NCBI RefSeq assembly: GCF_009856625.1 | Contig: NZ_CP047241.1 | Span: forward strand, 62,001 to 126,000 | DNA: 64,000 nucleotides | Direction of reading: 5' to 3' | Source of the DNA: Aquitalea denitrificans | Lineage (GTDB): Bacteria; Pseudomonadota; Gammaproteobacteria; Burkholderiales; Chromobacteriaceae | Part shown: piece after piece, positions 35,187 through 44,391 of the stretch | How positions within the stretch are numbered: the first letter of the stretch is position 1 | How the letters are laid out: every line of letters starts with the position of its first letter | Notes under the pieces: model-generated | What the model saw: the letters and a program-made list of their open reading frames with translations, nothing else | Databases searched by the model: none | What the model was told of the DNA's origin: nothing | Program-made: the position numbers and the translations under genes

Positions 35187-35886
35187 GGCGGAATCCCCCG
35201 GTACTGCCCGGACAGCAAACACATGTATTCAGTCTAGTGGCAAAAAACGTGGCCGTGGGTTTCTGTTGTTATGCGTCTTGTTACCTTTTGTACTGGCGTT
35301 GTGGCAATGGCAGCGCGGCATGGACAAGCTGCGGCTGGAGCAGATGCTATTGGCACGGCAGGCACCGGCGGTAGTGACTGCCTTGCCGGCAGCAGGAGAG
35401 CCCGATATGGCCCGTTACCAGTTGGCGGGTGCTAGTGCCGGTGGCATGCCCATCCTGCTGGACAACAGCCTGCTGGACGGTATGCCGGGCCAGCGCATAT
35501 TGCAGGTGCTGCGGCTGGATAATGGCAGTCTGGTGCTGGCAGACCTGGGCTGGCGGGCTGCCGCGCAACCTGTGCCGGTGCAGCGCCTGCCGCAGCGTCT
35601 GTCCGGTCAATGGTTGCCATGGCACGCACGCTGGACTCTGCCTGGTGCGCGGCAGGGCATTGACGGCGTGGTGGATGATGTCGACCGTGCTGCCTTGCAG
35701 CAGCGTTATCCGGGGCGCTGGCATCCGGGAGTATTCATCCTGCAGCCGCCCTTGTCCGGATTGCAGCCCTGGCCTCTGCAGCCAAGCTTGTCGGCCCAGC
35801 GCCATTTTGCCTATGCGCTGCAGTGGCTGTTGCTGGCAGTGTGTGCGTTGCTGCTGTGGCGACGCTGGGTGCGGAGTGCGGAATGA
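35185..35886 (+). CDS. SURF1-family oxidase assembly protein
   Basis: A protein of about 233 residues with an N-terminal span (FLLLCVLLPFVLALWQWQRG) and a C-terminal span (YALQWLLLAVCALLLWRRW) flanking a periplasmic domain, the SURF1 layout. It aids heme a insertion into subunit I. The start is uncertain. The first in-frame ATGs (35176, 35185) overlap the start of the antisense DUF2909 gene; codon 35227 (ATT) is nearer to the usual N terminus but is a rare start. No ribosome site is clear at any of them, so it may be coupled to ctaE transcription. Confidence 0.8.
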   Translation: MAESPGTARTANTCIQSSGKKRGRGFLLLCVLLPFVLALWQWQRGMDKLRLEQMLLARQAPAVVTALPAAGEPDMARYQLAGASAGGMPILLDNSLLDGMPGQRILQVLRLDNGSLVLADLGWRAAAQPVPVQRLPQRLSGQWLPWHARWTLPGARQGIDGVVDDVDRAALQQRYPGRWHPGVFILQPPLSGLQPWPLQPSLSAQRHFAYALQWLLLAVCALLLWRRWVRSAE

Positions 35887-36386
35887 ATGCGCGCCGCACG
35901 GGACAACTGCGCTTGCTGGCCATGCTGGCGCTGTGCCTGCTGCCGGTTGTTGCTGCCTGGTTCAGCTACCGTTTTTTGCCACCTGAGGGTGGCAAGAGTT
36001 ATGGCGAGATGCTGCCCACGGTGCATTTTGTGGCGGCGGAGCAGCAAGCCTGGCCGCGTGGGCAGTGGGTACTGGTGACGCAGACGGCTGCGGCGTGTCA
36101 GCGGTCCTGTCGGCAGCGGCTGTATGCAATGCGTCAGGTTCATCTGGCGCTGGGCGAGGCCGCGCCGCGGGTACGCAGGGTACTGCTGCATGACCGACAG
36201 GTTGTTGCTGCCAGCGACGGTGTGTTGCTGTTGCCGCAGCGACAACCCATCCAGCCTGAGCGACAGGGCTTCTACCTGATCGATCCGCAGGGCAACCAGT
36301 TGCTGTTTTATGCCGATACCTTGCGGCCGGAACGCATCATCCGCGAACTGGCGATGGTGCTAAAGGTGAACAACGGCATGGGTTGA
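35883..36386 (+). CDS. Oxidase-cluster membrane protein of unknown function
   Basis: A 167-residue protein with one N-terminal span (LLAMLALCLLPVVAAWFSYRFL) and a periplasmic domain that weakly resembles the thioredoxin-like SCO fold: a CQRSCRQRL segment sits where SCO has CxxxC, and GFYLIDPQGNQLLFYAD near the end looks like the SCO C-terminal strands. It overlaps SURF1 (ATGA) and lies before ctaA, a place where betaproteobacteria often carry a protein like this. A role in oxidase assembly is inferred. Confidence 0.75.
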   Translation: MNARRTGQLRLLAMLALCLLPVVAAWFSYRFLPPEGGKSYGEMLPTVHFVAAEQQAWPRGQWVLVTQTAAACQRSCRQRLYAMRQVHLALGEAAPRVRRVLLHDRQVVAASDGVLLLPQRQPIQPERQGFYLIDPQGNQLLFYADTLRPERIIRELAMVLKVNNGMG

Positions 36387-36441
36387 AGCATTCACCAGCC
36401 CGGTAGCGCAAACCTGCTACCGGACTGACCGGGAGGCTGTG

Positions 36442-37488
36442 ATGCGAAAACTGCTGTGCTTGGCCGTGGTGCTGGCCGTGGTTTTGCTGCCGCTGGGCGC
36501 TTATGTGCGCCTGTCCCAGGCGGGTCTGGGCTGCCCGGACTGGCCTGGTTGCTACGGTCGCCTGTCTCCTGTCCATGCTGCTGCCGAGATTGCCCATGCC
36601 ATGCAGTTGCAGCCGGATGGCCCGGTCAGCCCGGACAAGGCCTGGAAGGAAATGACTCATCGCTATCTGGCAGGTGTGCTCGGCATGCTGGTGCTGGGGT
36701 ATTGGTGGCAAGCCTGGCGGCAGCGGCAGCGCCTGGCAGCAGCCAGCCTGCTGCTGGTCTTGCTGCTGCTGCAAGCTACGCTGGGCATGTTGACGGTTAC
36801 ATTGCAGCTGCGACCGCTGGTGGTGACCACCCACCTGCTGCTGGGCATGTCCTTGTTTGCCCTGCTGTTGCGAGAGGCGATCGGGCGATACCAGCCACGG
36901 GTGGCCGTCTTGCCCTCACCGTGGCGGCTGGCGGCTTTGCTGGTGTTGTTGCTGCTGGGACAGATTGCTCTGGGTGGCTGGATGGCGGCCAACCAGGCCG
37001 CACTGGCCTGCCAGGGCTTCCCGCGCTGCAATGGCAACTGGTGGCCGGACATGCAACTGGCGGCAGCGCTGCCGGGTTGGCCTCTTGCTGCGGGTGGACA
37101 TGTCGCGCTGCCAGCTGCCGCACTGGTGGCGGTGCACTGGCTACACCGGGTAGGGGCCTTGTTGCTGCTATGCGTGCTGGTTGCCGTGATCTGGCGCTTG
37201 TGGTGCTACTCGGCCTTGCGCAGAAACCTGTGCCTGCTTGGGCTGCTGGCCGGGCTGCAGCTGCTGTTGGGCATTGCCAATGTCTTGTGGTTGCGGCCTT
37301 TACCGGTGGCCCTGGCCCATCATGTACTGGCCATGCTGCTACTGGCCTTGGCTCTGGGCTTGCTGTGTCGTTTGCAGCCAGTGGCATCCTGGCGTGGCCG
37401 GATTGCGATCCGGGAGCGGCAGGCCCAGCCTGCCGCCATCTTGGTGCGCAACTGGCCGGGCAAGCGTTCCGGCATGCATGGCGAATGA
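36442..37488 (+). CDS. ctaA: Heme A synthase (Cox15/CtaA)
   Basis: An inner-membrane enzyme of 348 residues with eight spans that oxidises the C8 methyl group of heme O to heme A. Family motifs are visible: GAYVRLSQAGLGCPDWPGCYG near the N terminus (residues ~20-40), THRYLAGVLG with a heme-binding histidine, TTHLLLGM, and HWLHRVGALLLL. GGGAGG five bases before the ATG at 36442 decides between it and the GTG one codon earlier. Confidence 0.94.
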   Translation: MRKLLCLAVVLAVVLLPLGAYVRLSQAGLGCPDWPGCYGRLSPVHAAAEIAHAMQLQPDGPVSPDKAWKEMTHRYLAGVLGMLVLGYWWQAWRQRQRLAAASLLLVLLLLQATLGMLTVTLQLRPLVVTTHLLLGMSLFALLLREAIGRYQPRVAVLPSPWRLAALLVLLLLGQIALGGWMAANQAALACQGFPRCNGNWWPDMQLAAALPGWPLAAGGHVALPAAALVAVHWLHRVGALLLLCVLVAVIWRLWCYSALRRNLCLLGLLAGLQLLLGIANVLWLRPLPVALAHHVLAMLLLALALGLLCRLQPVASWRGRIAIRERQAQPAAILVRNWPGKRSGMHGE

Positions 37489-37501
37489 TGGCGGAATCAA
37501 C

Positions 37502-38404
37502 ATGAAACCAGCCGGAACTCTGCCGCAGTACCATTGGCAGCATGCACGCGCCATGCTGCAGCTGGCCAAACCACGGGTGCTGGCGTTGATTCTGTTCTGT
37601 GCCGTCAGTGGCATGCTGCTGGCCCAGCCGAGCTTGCCGTCGCCAGGGCGGATGGCGATCGCCAGCCTGGGCATTGCCCTGATGGCTGCGGCGTCGGCCA
37701 TGCTCAACTGCATGCTGGAGAAGTCGCTGGATGCGCGCATGCAGCGCACTGCCTGGCGGGCGACCGCCCGGGGCGAGGCTGGCCGGGTGGAAACCCTGTC
37801 GCTGGCTCTGGTGCTGGCTGGTAGCGGCATGCTGTTGCTGATCGGCATCAATGTGCTGACTGCATGGCTGACACTGGGCGGACTGCTGATCTATGTGCTG
37901 GTCTACACACTATGGCTCAAGCCGCGCACCCCGCAGAATATCGTGATCGGCGGTCTGGCCGGTGCCCTGCCTCCCTTACTGGGCTGGACAGCAATGACGG
38001 GTGAAGTCAGCCCGCATGCCTTGCTATTGCTATTGATCATCTACGTGTGGACGCCCCCCCATTTCTGGGCGCTGGCCTTGTACCGGCGCAGCGACTATGC
38101 CCGCGCCGGCCTGCCCATGCTGCCGCTCACCCACGGCCAGTCGTTTACCACGCTGTCCATCCTGCTCTATACCCTGTTGTTGGGTGCCGTCAGCCTGTTG
38201 CCGCTGGCCATTGGCGTAGCCGGCCTGATCTACTTGCTGCTGGCGCTGCTGCTGGATGCGCGCTTCTTGTTTCTTGCTGTGCAACTGCATCGTCAGTATG
38301 CTGACGCCTTGGCGCGTCGCACCTTCCGCTGGTCTATCTGGTATCTGGCCGGCTTGTTTGGTGCAATGCTGCTTGATCACTATTGTTTGCTACCGGTTAT
38401 CTGA
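37502..38404 (+). CDS. ctaB: Protoheme IX farnesyltransferase (heme O synthase)
   Basis: A membrane prenyltransferase of 300 residues that adds farnesyl to heme B. It has the N-terminal LAKPRVLALILFCAVSGMLL, the first Asp-rich region modified as NCMLEKSLDARMQRTAWR, IGGLAGALPPLLGWTA, and the second region YVWTPPHFWALALYRRSDYARAG. Its product feeds the heme A synthase encoded just upstream. The ATG at 37502 gives the usual length; one at 37478 would overlap ctaA. Confidence 0.95.
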   Translation: MKPAGTLPQYHWQHARAMLQLAKPRVLALILFCAVSGMLLAQPSLPSPGRMAIASLGIALMAAASAMLNCMLEKSLDARMQRTAWRATARGEAGRVETLSLALVLAGSGMLLLIGINVLTAWLTLGGLLIYVLVYTLWLKPRTPQNIVIGGLAGALPPLLGWTAMTGEVSPHALLLLLIIYVWTPPHFWALALYRRSDYARAGLPMLPLTHGQSFTTLSILLYTLLLGAVSLLPLAIGVAGLIYLLLALLLDARFLFLAVQLHRQYADALARRTFRWSIWYLAGLFGAMLLDHYCLLPVI

Positions 38405-38994
38405 TGCGCTTCCTGTTACGAATTCTGATGCTTTCCTGCCTGCTGGCGGCACTGGCCGCCTGTGCGCCCCCGGCTGCGGCCAAGCTGGACCTCAAGGGTA
38501 CCGACATGAGCGAAACCCAGCTGGGTGGCGATTTCAGTCTGACCGACCATCTGGGCAAGCCACGCAAACTGTCCGACTTTTCCGGCAAGGTGGTGGCCCT
38601 GTTCTTTGGCTACACGCATTGCCCTGATGTCTGCCCCACCACCATGCTGGAATACGCTGCGGTGATGAAAAAGCTGGGAGCGGATGCCGACAAGGTGCAG
38701 GTGTTGTTTGTTACCGTGGACCCGGAACGGGATACCAGTACGGTGCTGGCCGGCTATGTGCCGCATTTTGATGCCCGTTTTGTCGGCCTGACCGGCAGTA
38801 CGGCACAGATAGAGCCGGTAAAGGCCGCCTACAAGGTGGTGGCGCAGAAGGTGGACGACACCAATGGGGCTTACACCGTGGACCACAGCGCCGGATCCTA
38901 TCTATTCGATAAAAGCGGAAAATTGCGGGTTTATGAGGCGTATGGCACGCCGGCAGACAGCCTGACTCATGATATTCGTCAGCTGTTACGCTAG
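38404..38994 (+). CDS. SCO1/SenC-type copper chaperone lipoprotein
   Basis: A 196-residue protein with a lipoprotein signal (LLAALAAC lipobox, cysteine about residue 20). The thioredoxin-like domain has the copper-binding CxxxC in HCPDVCPTT and the third ligand in VDHSAGSYL. SCO proteins deliver copper to the CuA site of subunit II. The start overlaps the last base of ctaB, closing the oxidase cluster. Confidence 0.93.
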   Translation: MRFLLRILMLSCLLAALAACAPPAAAKLDLKGTDMSETQLGGDFSLTDHLGKPRKLSDFSGKVVALFFGYTHCPDVCPTTMLEYAAVMKKLGADADKVQVLFVTVDPERDTSTVLAGYVPHFDARFVGLTGSTAQIEPVKAAYKVVAQKVDDTNGAYTVDHSAGSYLFDKSGKLRVYEAYGTPADSLTHDIRQLLR

Positions 38995-39039
38995 AATTCA
39001 GGCAACGATTCACATTTACAGCGGAAAGAAGCACCCATC

Positions 39040-39804
39040 GTGAGCCAAGACAACACCGCCGGTATGCCGCATGGCGACCATGCCCAGCCCGATCTGACCA
39101 GGTATACCCTGGCCACACCGGTTGAGGTGGTGCACCATCTGGCCTCCATCGCCAAGTCTGGTCATATGGTGACGGTGTTTTCCAATAAGGGAAAAACCTT
39201 CATTCTCACCCGCTTTCTGGAAGTAGACGCCAAGCGTGGCGTGCTGTTGCTGGATTGGGGTGCGGATCCGGCCACCAACGAGCAGTTGCTGGCCAGTGAG
39301 CGCAATGTGTTTGTCTGTTCACCCGAGGGGGTGAAAACCCAGTTTGTCACCACCGCCGCACGCAAGGTGATGCTGGACAGCGGCCCTGCCTTCGAGGTGG
39401 ACCTGCCGGAGCAGGTGATCAAGCTGCAGCGCCGCGAATTTTTCCGCATCCAGACCCCGGTGGGTAACCCGGTGAATTGCCATATCGCCGACTACCCGAA
39501 CCGCCCGCTGGACCTGGTGCTGTTCGACATCAGTCTGGGCGGCTGCAGCCTGTGGCTGCCGGCAGCACAAACGCCAGGCTTCGAGCTTGGCCAGAAATAC
39601 CAGAATTGCACTTTCGAGCTCAAGCCCATGGGCAGCCTGCGGGTGAGCATTGAAATCCGGCACCATCTGAGTACCCGTTTGCGTAACGGTAACGATGCAG
39701 TGCGTGTCGGCTGTGCCTTTCTCAACATGACGCCGTCGTCAGAAACGCTGGTACAGCGTTATGTCGGTCATCTGGAGCGGGAACGCCGTGCTCTGGTCGG
39801 CTGA
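39040..39804 (+). CDS. YcgR-type protein with PilZ domain (c-di-GMP receptor)
   Basis: A 254-residue cytoplasmic protein. The N-terminal half matches the YcgR flagellar-brake domain (VTVFSNKGKTFILTRFLEVD). The C-terminal PilZ domain has the c-di-GMP binding residues: LQRREFFRIQTP (the RxxxR motif) and DISLGGCSLW (D-x-S-x-x-G). The known role of YcgR is to slow the flagellar motor when c-di-GMP is high. The GTG at 39040 is assumed; the ribosome site is weak and an ATG at 39064 is possible. No flagellar genes are in the window. Confidence 0.88.
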   Translation: MSQDNTAGMPHGDHAQPDLTRYTLATPVEVVHHLASIAKSGHMVTVFSNKGKTFILTRFLEVDAKRGVLLLDWGADPATNEQLLASERNVFVCSPEGVKTQFVTTAARKVMLDSGPAFEVDLPEQVIKLQRREFFRIQTPVGNPVNCHIADYPNRPLDLVLFDISLGGCSLWLPAAQTPGFELGQKYQNCTFELKPMGSLRVSIEIRHHLSTRLRNGNDAVRVGCAFLNMTPSSETLVQRYVGHLERERRALVG

Positions 39805-39843
39805 TGATGGCCTTCTTACCCATTCCATTGCCTGTCTAATATC

Positions 39844-40485
39844 ATGACCCTGACTATTGCCCTGTCCAAAGGGCGCATCTTTGAAGAAACCCTGCCCCTG
39901 CTGGCCGCTGCCGGCATTGTTCCGGCGGAAGATCCGGAATCCTCGCGCAAGCTCATCATCGGTACCAACCATGACGACGTGCGGCTGGTGATTGTAAGAG
40001 CCTCTGACGTCCCCACCTATGTACAGTACGGCGCGGCCGATCTGGGCATTGCCGGGCGCGATGTGCTGATCGAACACGGTGGCGAGGGCCTGTACCAGCC
40101 GCTGGACCTGAACATTGCCAAGTGCAAGATGATGGTGGCGGTGGAAAACGGCTTTGACTACCAGAATGCCGTGCGCCAGGGCGCGCGCCTGAAAGTGGCC
40201 ACCAAGTACCCCAAAATCGCCCGTGAACACTTTGCCGCCAAGGGAGTACACGTGGACATCATCAAGCTGTACGGCTCGATGGAGCTGGCACCGCTGGTGG
40301 GGCTGGCCGATGCCATCGTTGACTTGGTATCCACCGGCGGCACGCTGCGCGCCAATAATCTGGTGGCGGTGGAACACATCATCGACATCAGTTCGCGTCT
40401 GGTGGTGAACCAGGCCGCGCTCAAGCTCAAATACGACCGCATCCAGCCGGTGCTGGATGCCTTTGCCTCTGCCGTGCCGGCATAA
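39844..40485 (+). CDS. hisG: ATP phosphoribosyltransferase, short form
   Basis: The first step of histidine synthesis. The 213-residue product is the short HisG form, which lacks the C-terminal ACT-like regulatory domain and needs HisZ as partner; no hisZ is in this window. Motifs include LTIALSKGRIFEETLPLL, YGAADLGIAGRDVL, and the PRPP-binding region IVDLVSTGGTLRANNL. It is followed 17 bases later by hisD. Confidence 0.95.
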   Translation: MTLTIALSKGRIFEETLPLLAAAGIVPAEDPESSRKLIIGTNHDDVRLVIVRASDVPTYVQYGAADLGIAGRDVLIEHGGEGLYQPLDLNIAKCKMMVAVENGFDYQNAVRQGARLKVATKYPKIAREHFAAKGVHVDIIKLYGSMELAPLVGLADAIVDLVSTGGTLRANNLVAVEHIIDISSRLVVNQAALKLKYDRIQPVLDAFASAVPA

Positions 40486-40502
40486 GGCAGAAACGGAATC
40501 CC

Positions 40503-41795
40503 ATGCTGAAACTGTCTTCGACCCAAGCTGATTTCCAGCAGCAACTGCAAGCACTGCTGGCCTTTGAAACCGCGCAGGACCCAGCAGTGGACAGCGCCGT
40601 GGCGGCCATCTGTGATGACGTCAAGGCGCGTGGCGATGCCGCCGTGCTGGAATACACCAATCGCTTCGACCGCATGCAGGCCACTTCCATGGCCGATCTC
40701 ACCCTGTCGCGTGAGCAACTGGAAGCAGCCTGGCTGCGGCTGTCCGCCGAAGTACAGCAGGCACTGAGCGCCGCCGCCGAGCGCGTACGCCGTTACCACG
40801 AAAAACAGCTGGCGCATTCCTGGAGCTACGAGGACGAAGACGGCACTCTGCTGGGCCAGCAAGTCACCCCGCTGGACCGCGTGGGCATCTACGTGCCCGG
40901 TGGCAAGGCCGCCTATCCCAGCTCGGTACTGATGAACGCGATGCCGGCCAAGGTGGCGGGTGTGGGCGAAATCATCATGGTGGTGCCCACTCCGCAAGGT
41001 GAGCGTAACGACCTGGTGTTGGCCGCTGCCTTCATCGCCGGTGTGGACAAGGTATTCACCTGTGGTGGTGCCCAGGCTGTGGCCGCGCTGGCCTATGGTA
41101 CCCAAACCATCCCGCAGGTAGACAAGATCACCGGCCCGGGCAATGCCTATGTGGCCGCTGCCAAGCGCCGTGTGTTCGGCGTGGTGGGCATCGACATGGT
41201 GGCCGGCCCGTCCGAAATTCTGGTGATCAGCGATGGCAACACCCCGGCCGACTGGATTGCCATGGACCTGTTCAGCCAGGCCGAGCACGACGAAATCGCC
41301 CAGGCCATCCTGCTGTGCCCGTCGGAGGAATACATTGCCGAAGTGGAAGCCAGCATTGAAAAGCTGCTGCCCACCATGCCGCGCCGCGCCATCATCGAAG
41401 CCAGCCTGGGCAACCGTGGCGCGCTGATCCAGGTGCGCGACCTAGCCGAAGCCTGCGAGATTGCCAATTACATTGCGCCGGAACATCTGGAGCTGTCGGT
41501 GGCCGATCCGGACGCCAGCCTGCCGCTGCTGCGCCATGCCGGTGCCATCTTCATGGGCCGTTTCACCTCGGAAAGCCTGGGCGACTACTGCGCCGGCCCC
41601 AACCACGTGCTGCCCACCAGCCGCACCGCGCGCTTTGCCAGCCCGCTGGGGGTGTACGACTTCCAGAAGCGCTCCAGCCTGATTCGCGTGTCTGCTGCTG
41701 GTGCACAGAAGCTGGGCAAGATTGCCAGCGTACTGGCCCATGGCGAAGGCCTGACCGCCCACGCCCGCGCTGCCGAGCTGCGGCTGGAACCCTGA
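40503..41795 (+). CDS. hisD: Histidinol dehydrogenase
   Basis: A zinc enzyme of 430 residues that oxidises L-histidinol to histidine in two NAD-dependent steps. The signature is visible as IDMVAGPSEILVISDG with DLFSQAEHDE, plus VPGGKAAYPSSVLMN and LPTSRTARFASPLGVYDF. It ends at a strong terminator (41817-41850), so hisG-hisD form their own unit ahead of hisC. Confidence 0.97.
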   Translation: MLKLSSTQADFQQQLQALLAFETAQDPAVDSAVAAICDDVKARGDAAVLEYTNRFDRMQATSMADLTLSREQLEAAWLRLSAEVQQALSAAAERVRRYHEKQLAHSWSYEDEDGTLLGQQVTPLDRVGIYVPGGKAAYPSSVLMNAMPAKVAGVGEIIMVVPTPQGERNDLVLAAAFIAGVDKVFTCGGAQAVAALAYGTQTIPQVDKITGPGNAYVAAAKRRVFGVVGIDMVAGPSEILVISDGNTPADWIAMDLFSQAEHDEIAQAILLCPSEEYIAEVEASIEKLLPTMPRRAIIEASLGNRGALIQVRDLAEACEIANYIAPEHLELSVADPDASLPLLRHAGAIFMGRFTSESLGDYCAGPNHVLPTSRTARFASPLGVYDFQKRSSLIRVSAAGAQKLGKIASVLAHGEGLTAHARAAELRLEP

Positions 41796-41816
41796 GCAAA
41801 ATTGCTTCAGCTAAAG

Positions 41817-41850
41817 ACAGGGCCGCGCCAATGCCGGCCCTGTTTTTTTT
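41817..41850 (+). terminator. Terminator after hisD
   Basis: The stem ACAGGGCC / GGCCCTGT with an 11-base loop and eight T. It separates hisG-hisD from hisC and later genes. Confidence 0.9.
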
Positions 41851-42024
41851 GGGCGATGGAAATGTCGTTTTCCTGCGCCAGCATGGCGGTCCGGCACCGG
41901 GCGCTGCTAGCCCAAAACGACCGAACACGGTAGGATAGCCCCCTCCAGCGTTGTACTGACAACGCCCCTGTTGACCTGTATGGCCGGGTCGGTTGCGCAA
42001 GATAACCGGCACAGCCCCATCATC

Positions 42025-43095
42025 ATGACATTGACTGCCAAGCAACTGGTCCGTCCGGAAATTGCCGGAATCAAGGCCTACCACGTGGCCGACGCCAGCG
42101 GCCTCATCAAGCTGGACGCCATGGAAAATCCGTACGCACTGCCATCTGCACTGCGTGCCGAGCTGGGCCAGTGCCTGGCCGAGGTGGCCATCAACCGTTA
42201 TCCCGATCCGCATGGCGGCGGGCTGAAGGACGAACTGAAGACGGCGTTTGACATCCCGGCAGCCGCCAGTGTGCTGCTGGGTAATGGCTCGGACGAAATC
42301 ATCACCCTGATTGCCCAGGCGCTGGCGCGACCCGGCGCGGTGATGCTGGCGCTGGAACCGTCCTTCGTCATGTACCGCATGAATGCGCTGTTCTCCGGCC
42401 TGCAGTATGTCGGCGTGCCGCTGAATGCCGACTTCAGCCTGAATCTGCCAGCCTTGCTGGAGGCCATTGCCACCCATCAACCGGCGATGGTGTTCCTGTC
42501 TTATCCCAATAATCCCACCGGCCCGCAATTTTCCCGCGAGCAGGTATTGGCGGTGCTGGATGCCGCGCCGGGACTGGTGGTGGTGGATGAGGCCTACCAG
42601 GCCTTTGCCAGCGACAGCCTGATGGATCTGGCCGGCAGCCGCCCTAATCTGCTGGTGATGCGTACCCTGTCCAAGCTGGGTCTGGCCGGCCTGCGCCTGG
42701 GCTATGCTGCAGGCTGTGCCGAATGGATAGACGAGCTGGACAAGGTACGCCCGCCCTACAACATCAATGTGCTGACCCAGGCGGCCGCCCGCTTTGCGCT
42801 GCGCCATCTGGATGTGTTCATGCAGCAGGCACAAACCCTGCGCGACGAACGCCAGCGCCTGCTGCAGGTCTTGCGCCAGTACAGCGCGCTGACGGCATTT
42901 GATTCACAGGCCAATTTTGTCACCATCCGCGTGCCGGATGCCGCAGAACTGTTTGCCTTTCTGAAGAAAAATGGCATCCTGATCAAGAACTTGCATGGCA
43001 GCCACCCGCTGCTGGACCAATGCCTGCGCCTCACCGTGGGCAGCCCGGATGAAAACACGGCCGTGCTTGCTGCACTGGCCGGCTACTTTGCCTGA
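42025..43095 (+). CDS. hisC: Histidinol-phosphate aminotransferase
   Basis: A PLP enzyme of 356 residues that aminates imidazole-acetol phosphate. The fold-type I motifs are present: LDAMENPYALP at the N terminus, LGNGSDEIITL, SYPNNPTG, VVDEAYQAF, and the PLP lysine in TLSKLGLAGLRLGY. The ATG at 42025 gives the normal N terminus. About 175 bases of noncoding sequence after the hisD terminator likely hold its promoter. Confidence 0.95.
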   Translation: MTLTAKQLVRPEIAGIKAYHVADASGLIKLDAMENPYALPSALRAELGQCLAEVAINRYPDPHGGGLKDELKTAFDIPAAASVLLGNGSDEIITLIAQALARPGAVMLALEPSFVMYRMNALFSGLQYVGVPLNADFSLNLPALLEAIATHQPAMVFLSYPNNPTGPQFSREQVLAVLDAAPGLVVVDEAYQAFASDSLMDLAGSRPNLLVMRTLSKLGLAGLRLGYAAGCAEWIDELDKVRPPYNINVLTQAAARFALRHLDVFMQQAQTLRDERQRLLQVLRQYSALTAFDSQANFVTIRVPDAAELFAFLKKNGILIKNLHGSHPLLDQCLRLTVGSPDENTAVLAALAGYFA

Positions 43096-43099
43096 AACC

Positions 43100-43693
43100 A
43101 TGAGAACAGCCTCCGTTACCCGCAATACCCTGGAAACCCAGATCACCGTCACCCTGAACCTGGATGGTACTGGCCGCAGCCATTTCGATACCGGCGTGCC
43201 CTTTCTCGACCACATGATGGACCAGATTGCCCGCCACGGCCTGATCGACCTGGACATCGTGGCCAAGGGAGATTTGCACATTGATGCCCACCACACGGTG
43301 GAAGACATCGGCATCACGCTGGGCCAGGCCTTTGCCAAGGCCATTGGCGACAAGAAGGGCATCCGCCGTTACGGCCATGCCTACGTGCCGCTGGACGAAG
43401 CGCTCAGCCGCGTGGTGATCGACCTCTCCGGCCGTCCCGGCCTGGTGTACAACGTGGAATACACCCGCGCCAGCATCGGCCAGTTCGATGTCGACCTGTT
43501 CTCCGAGTTCTTCCACGGCTTCGTCAACCACAGCATGGTGACCCTGCACATCGACAATCTGCGCGGGGTAAACAGCCACCATCAGGCGGAAACCATCTTC
43601 AAGGCCTTTGGCCGCGCGCTGCGCATGGCCTGTGAAGTGGACGAACGCATGGGCGGTGCCACGCCGTCCACCAAGGGCACGCTGACGGCCTGA
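43100..43693 (+). CDS. hisB: Imidazoleglycerol-phosphate dehydratase
   Basis: A monofunctional manganese enzyme of 197 residues without the phosphatase domain seen in enterobacteria. The metal-binding repeats are HFDTGVPFLDHMMDQIARHG, DAHHTVEDIGITLG and the second half ESEFFHGF-like segment followed by NSHHQAETIFKAFGRALR. It begins four bases after the hisC stop. Confidence 0.97.
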   Translation: MRTASVTRNTLETQITVTLNLDGTGRSHFDTGVPFLDHMMDQIARHGLIDLDIVAKGDLHIDAHHTVEDIGITLGQAFAKAIGDKKGIRRYGHAYVPLDEALSRVVIDLSGRPGLVYNVEYTRASIGQFDVDLFSEFFHGFVNHSMVTLHIDNLRGVNSHHQAETIFKAFGRALRMACEVDERMGGATPSTKGTLTA

Positions 43694-43730
43694 GCCGCAG
43701 CCTACCTTCACCCGAACAGTTAGGGGCAAG

Positions 43731-44372
43731 ATGAAAGTCGCAGTAATCGACTATGGCATGGGCAATCTGCACTCGGTGCTCAAGTCCATCCAGGCAGTCA
43801 ACGACCAGGGCGCGGACATTTTCCTCAGCCGCGACCCGGAAGCCATCGTCAAGGCGGACAAGGTGGTGTTTCCTGGTCAGGGCGCCATGCCGGACTGCAT
43901 GCGCGAGCTCAACAGCTACGGTCTGGCCGAAGCCGTACGTGAAACCACGCAGACCAAGCCGTTTTTTGGCATCTGCGTGGGTGCACAGTTGCTTTTCCAG
44001 CACAGTGAAGAAGGCGATACGCCAGGACTTGGCTTGTTTCCGGGCAATGTGGTCCGGTTTTCGGCTAACCTGACAGATGCCGCTGGCGAGCGCCTCAAAG
44101 TGCCGCACATGGGCTGGAACCGTGTTTACCAGACTTCGTCCCATCCGCTGTTTGCCGGGATCGAAAATGGCGAACGCTTCTATTTTGTCCACAGCTACCA
44201 CTTTGCCCCGGCTGATGCAGCACTGACGCTGGCGGAAAGTGAGTACCCGGACAGGTTTTCCTGTATCGTCGGGCGTGGCAATATTTTTGCGACGCAGTTC
44301 CATACCGAAAAGAGCCACCGTGCCGGTCTTCAGATGATGAAGAACTTCCTGGCATGGGACGGCAGTGTTTAA
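43731..44372 (+). CDS. hisH: Imidazole glycerol phosphate synthase, glutaminase subunit
   Basis: A class I glutamine amidotransferase of 213 residues that supplies ammonia to HisF. The triad is visible: cysteine in FFGICVGAQLLF, and His/Glu in FATQFHTEKSHRAG. The N terminus VIDYGMGNLHSV is typical. The partner hisF lies two genes downstream, beyond hisA. Confidence 0.96.
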   Translation: MKVAVIDYGMGNLHSVLKSIQAVNDQGADIFLSRDPEAIVKADKVVFPGQGAMPDCMRELNSYGLAEAVRETTQTKPFFGICVGAQLLFQHSEEGDTPGLGLFPGNVVRFSANLTDAAGERLKVPHMGWNRVYQTSSHPLFAGIENGERFYFVHSYHFAPADAALTLAESEYPDRFSCIVGRGNIFATQFHTEKSHRAGLQMMKNFLAWDGSV

Positions 44373-44391
44373 CTTACGTTGATCTAGCACC

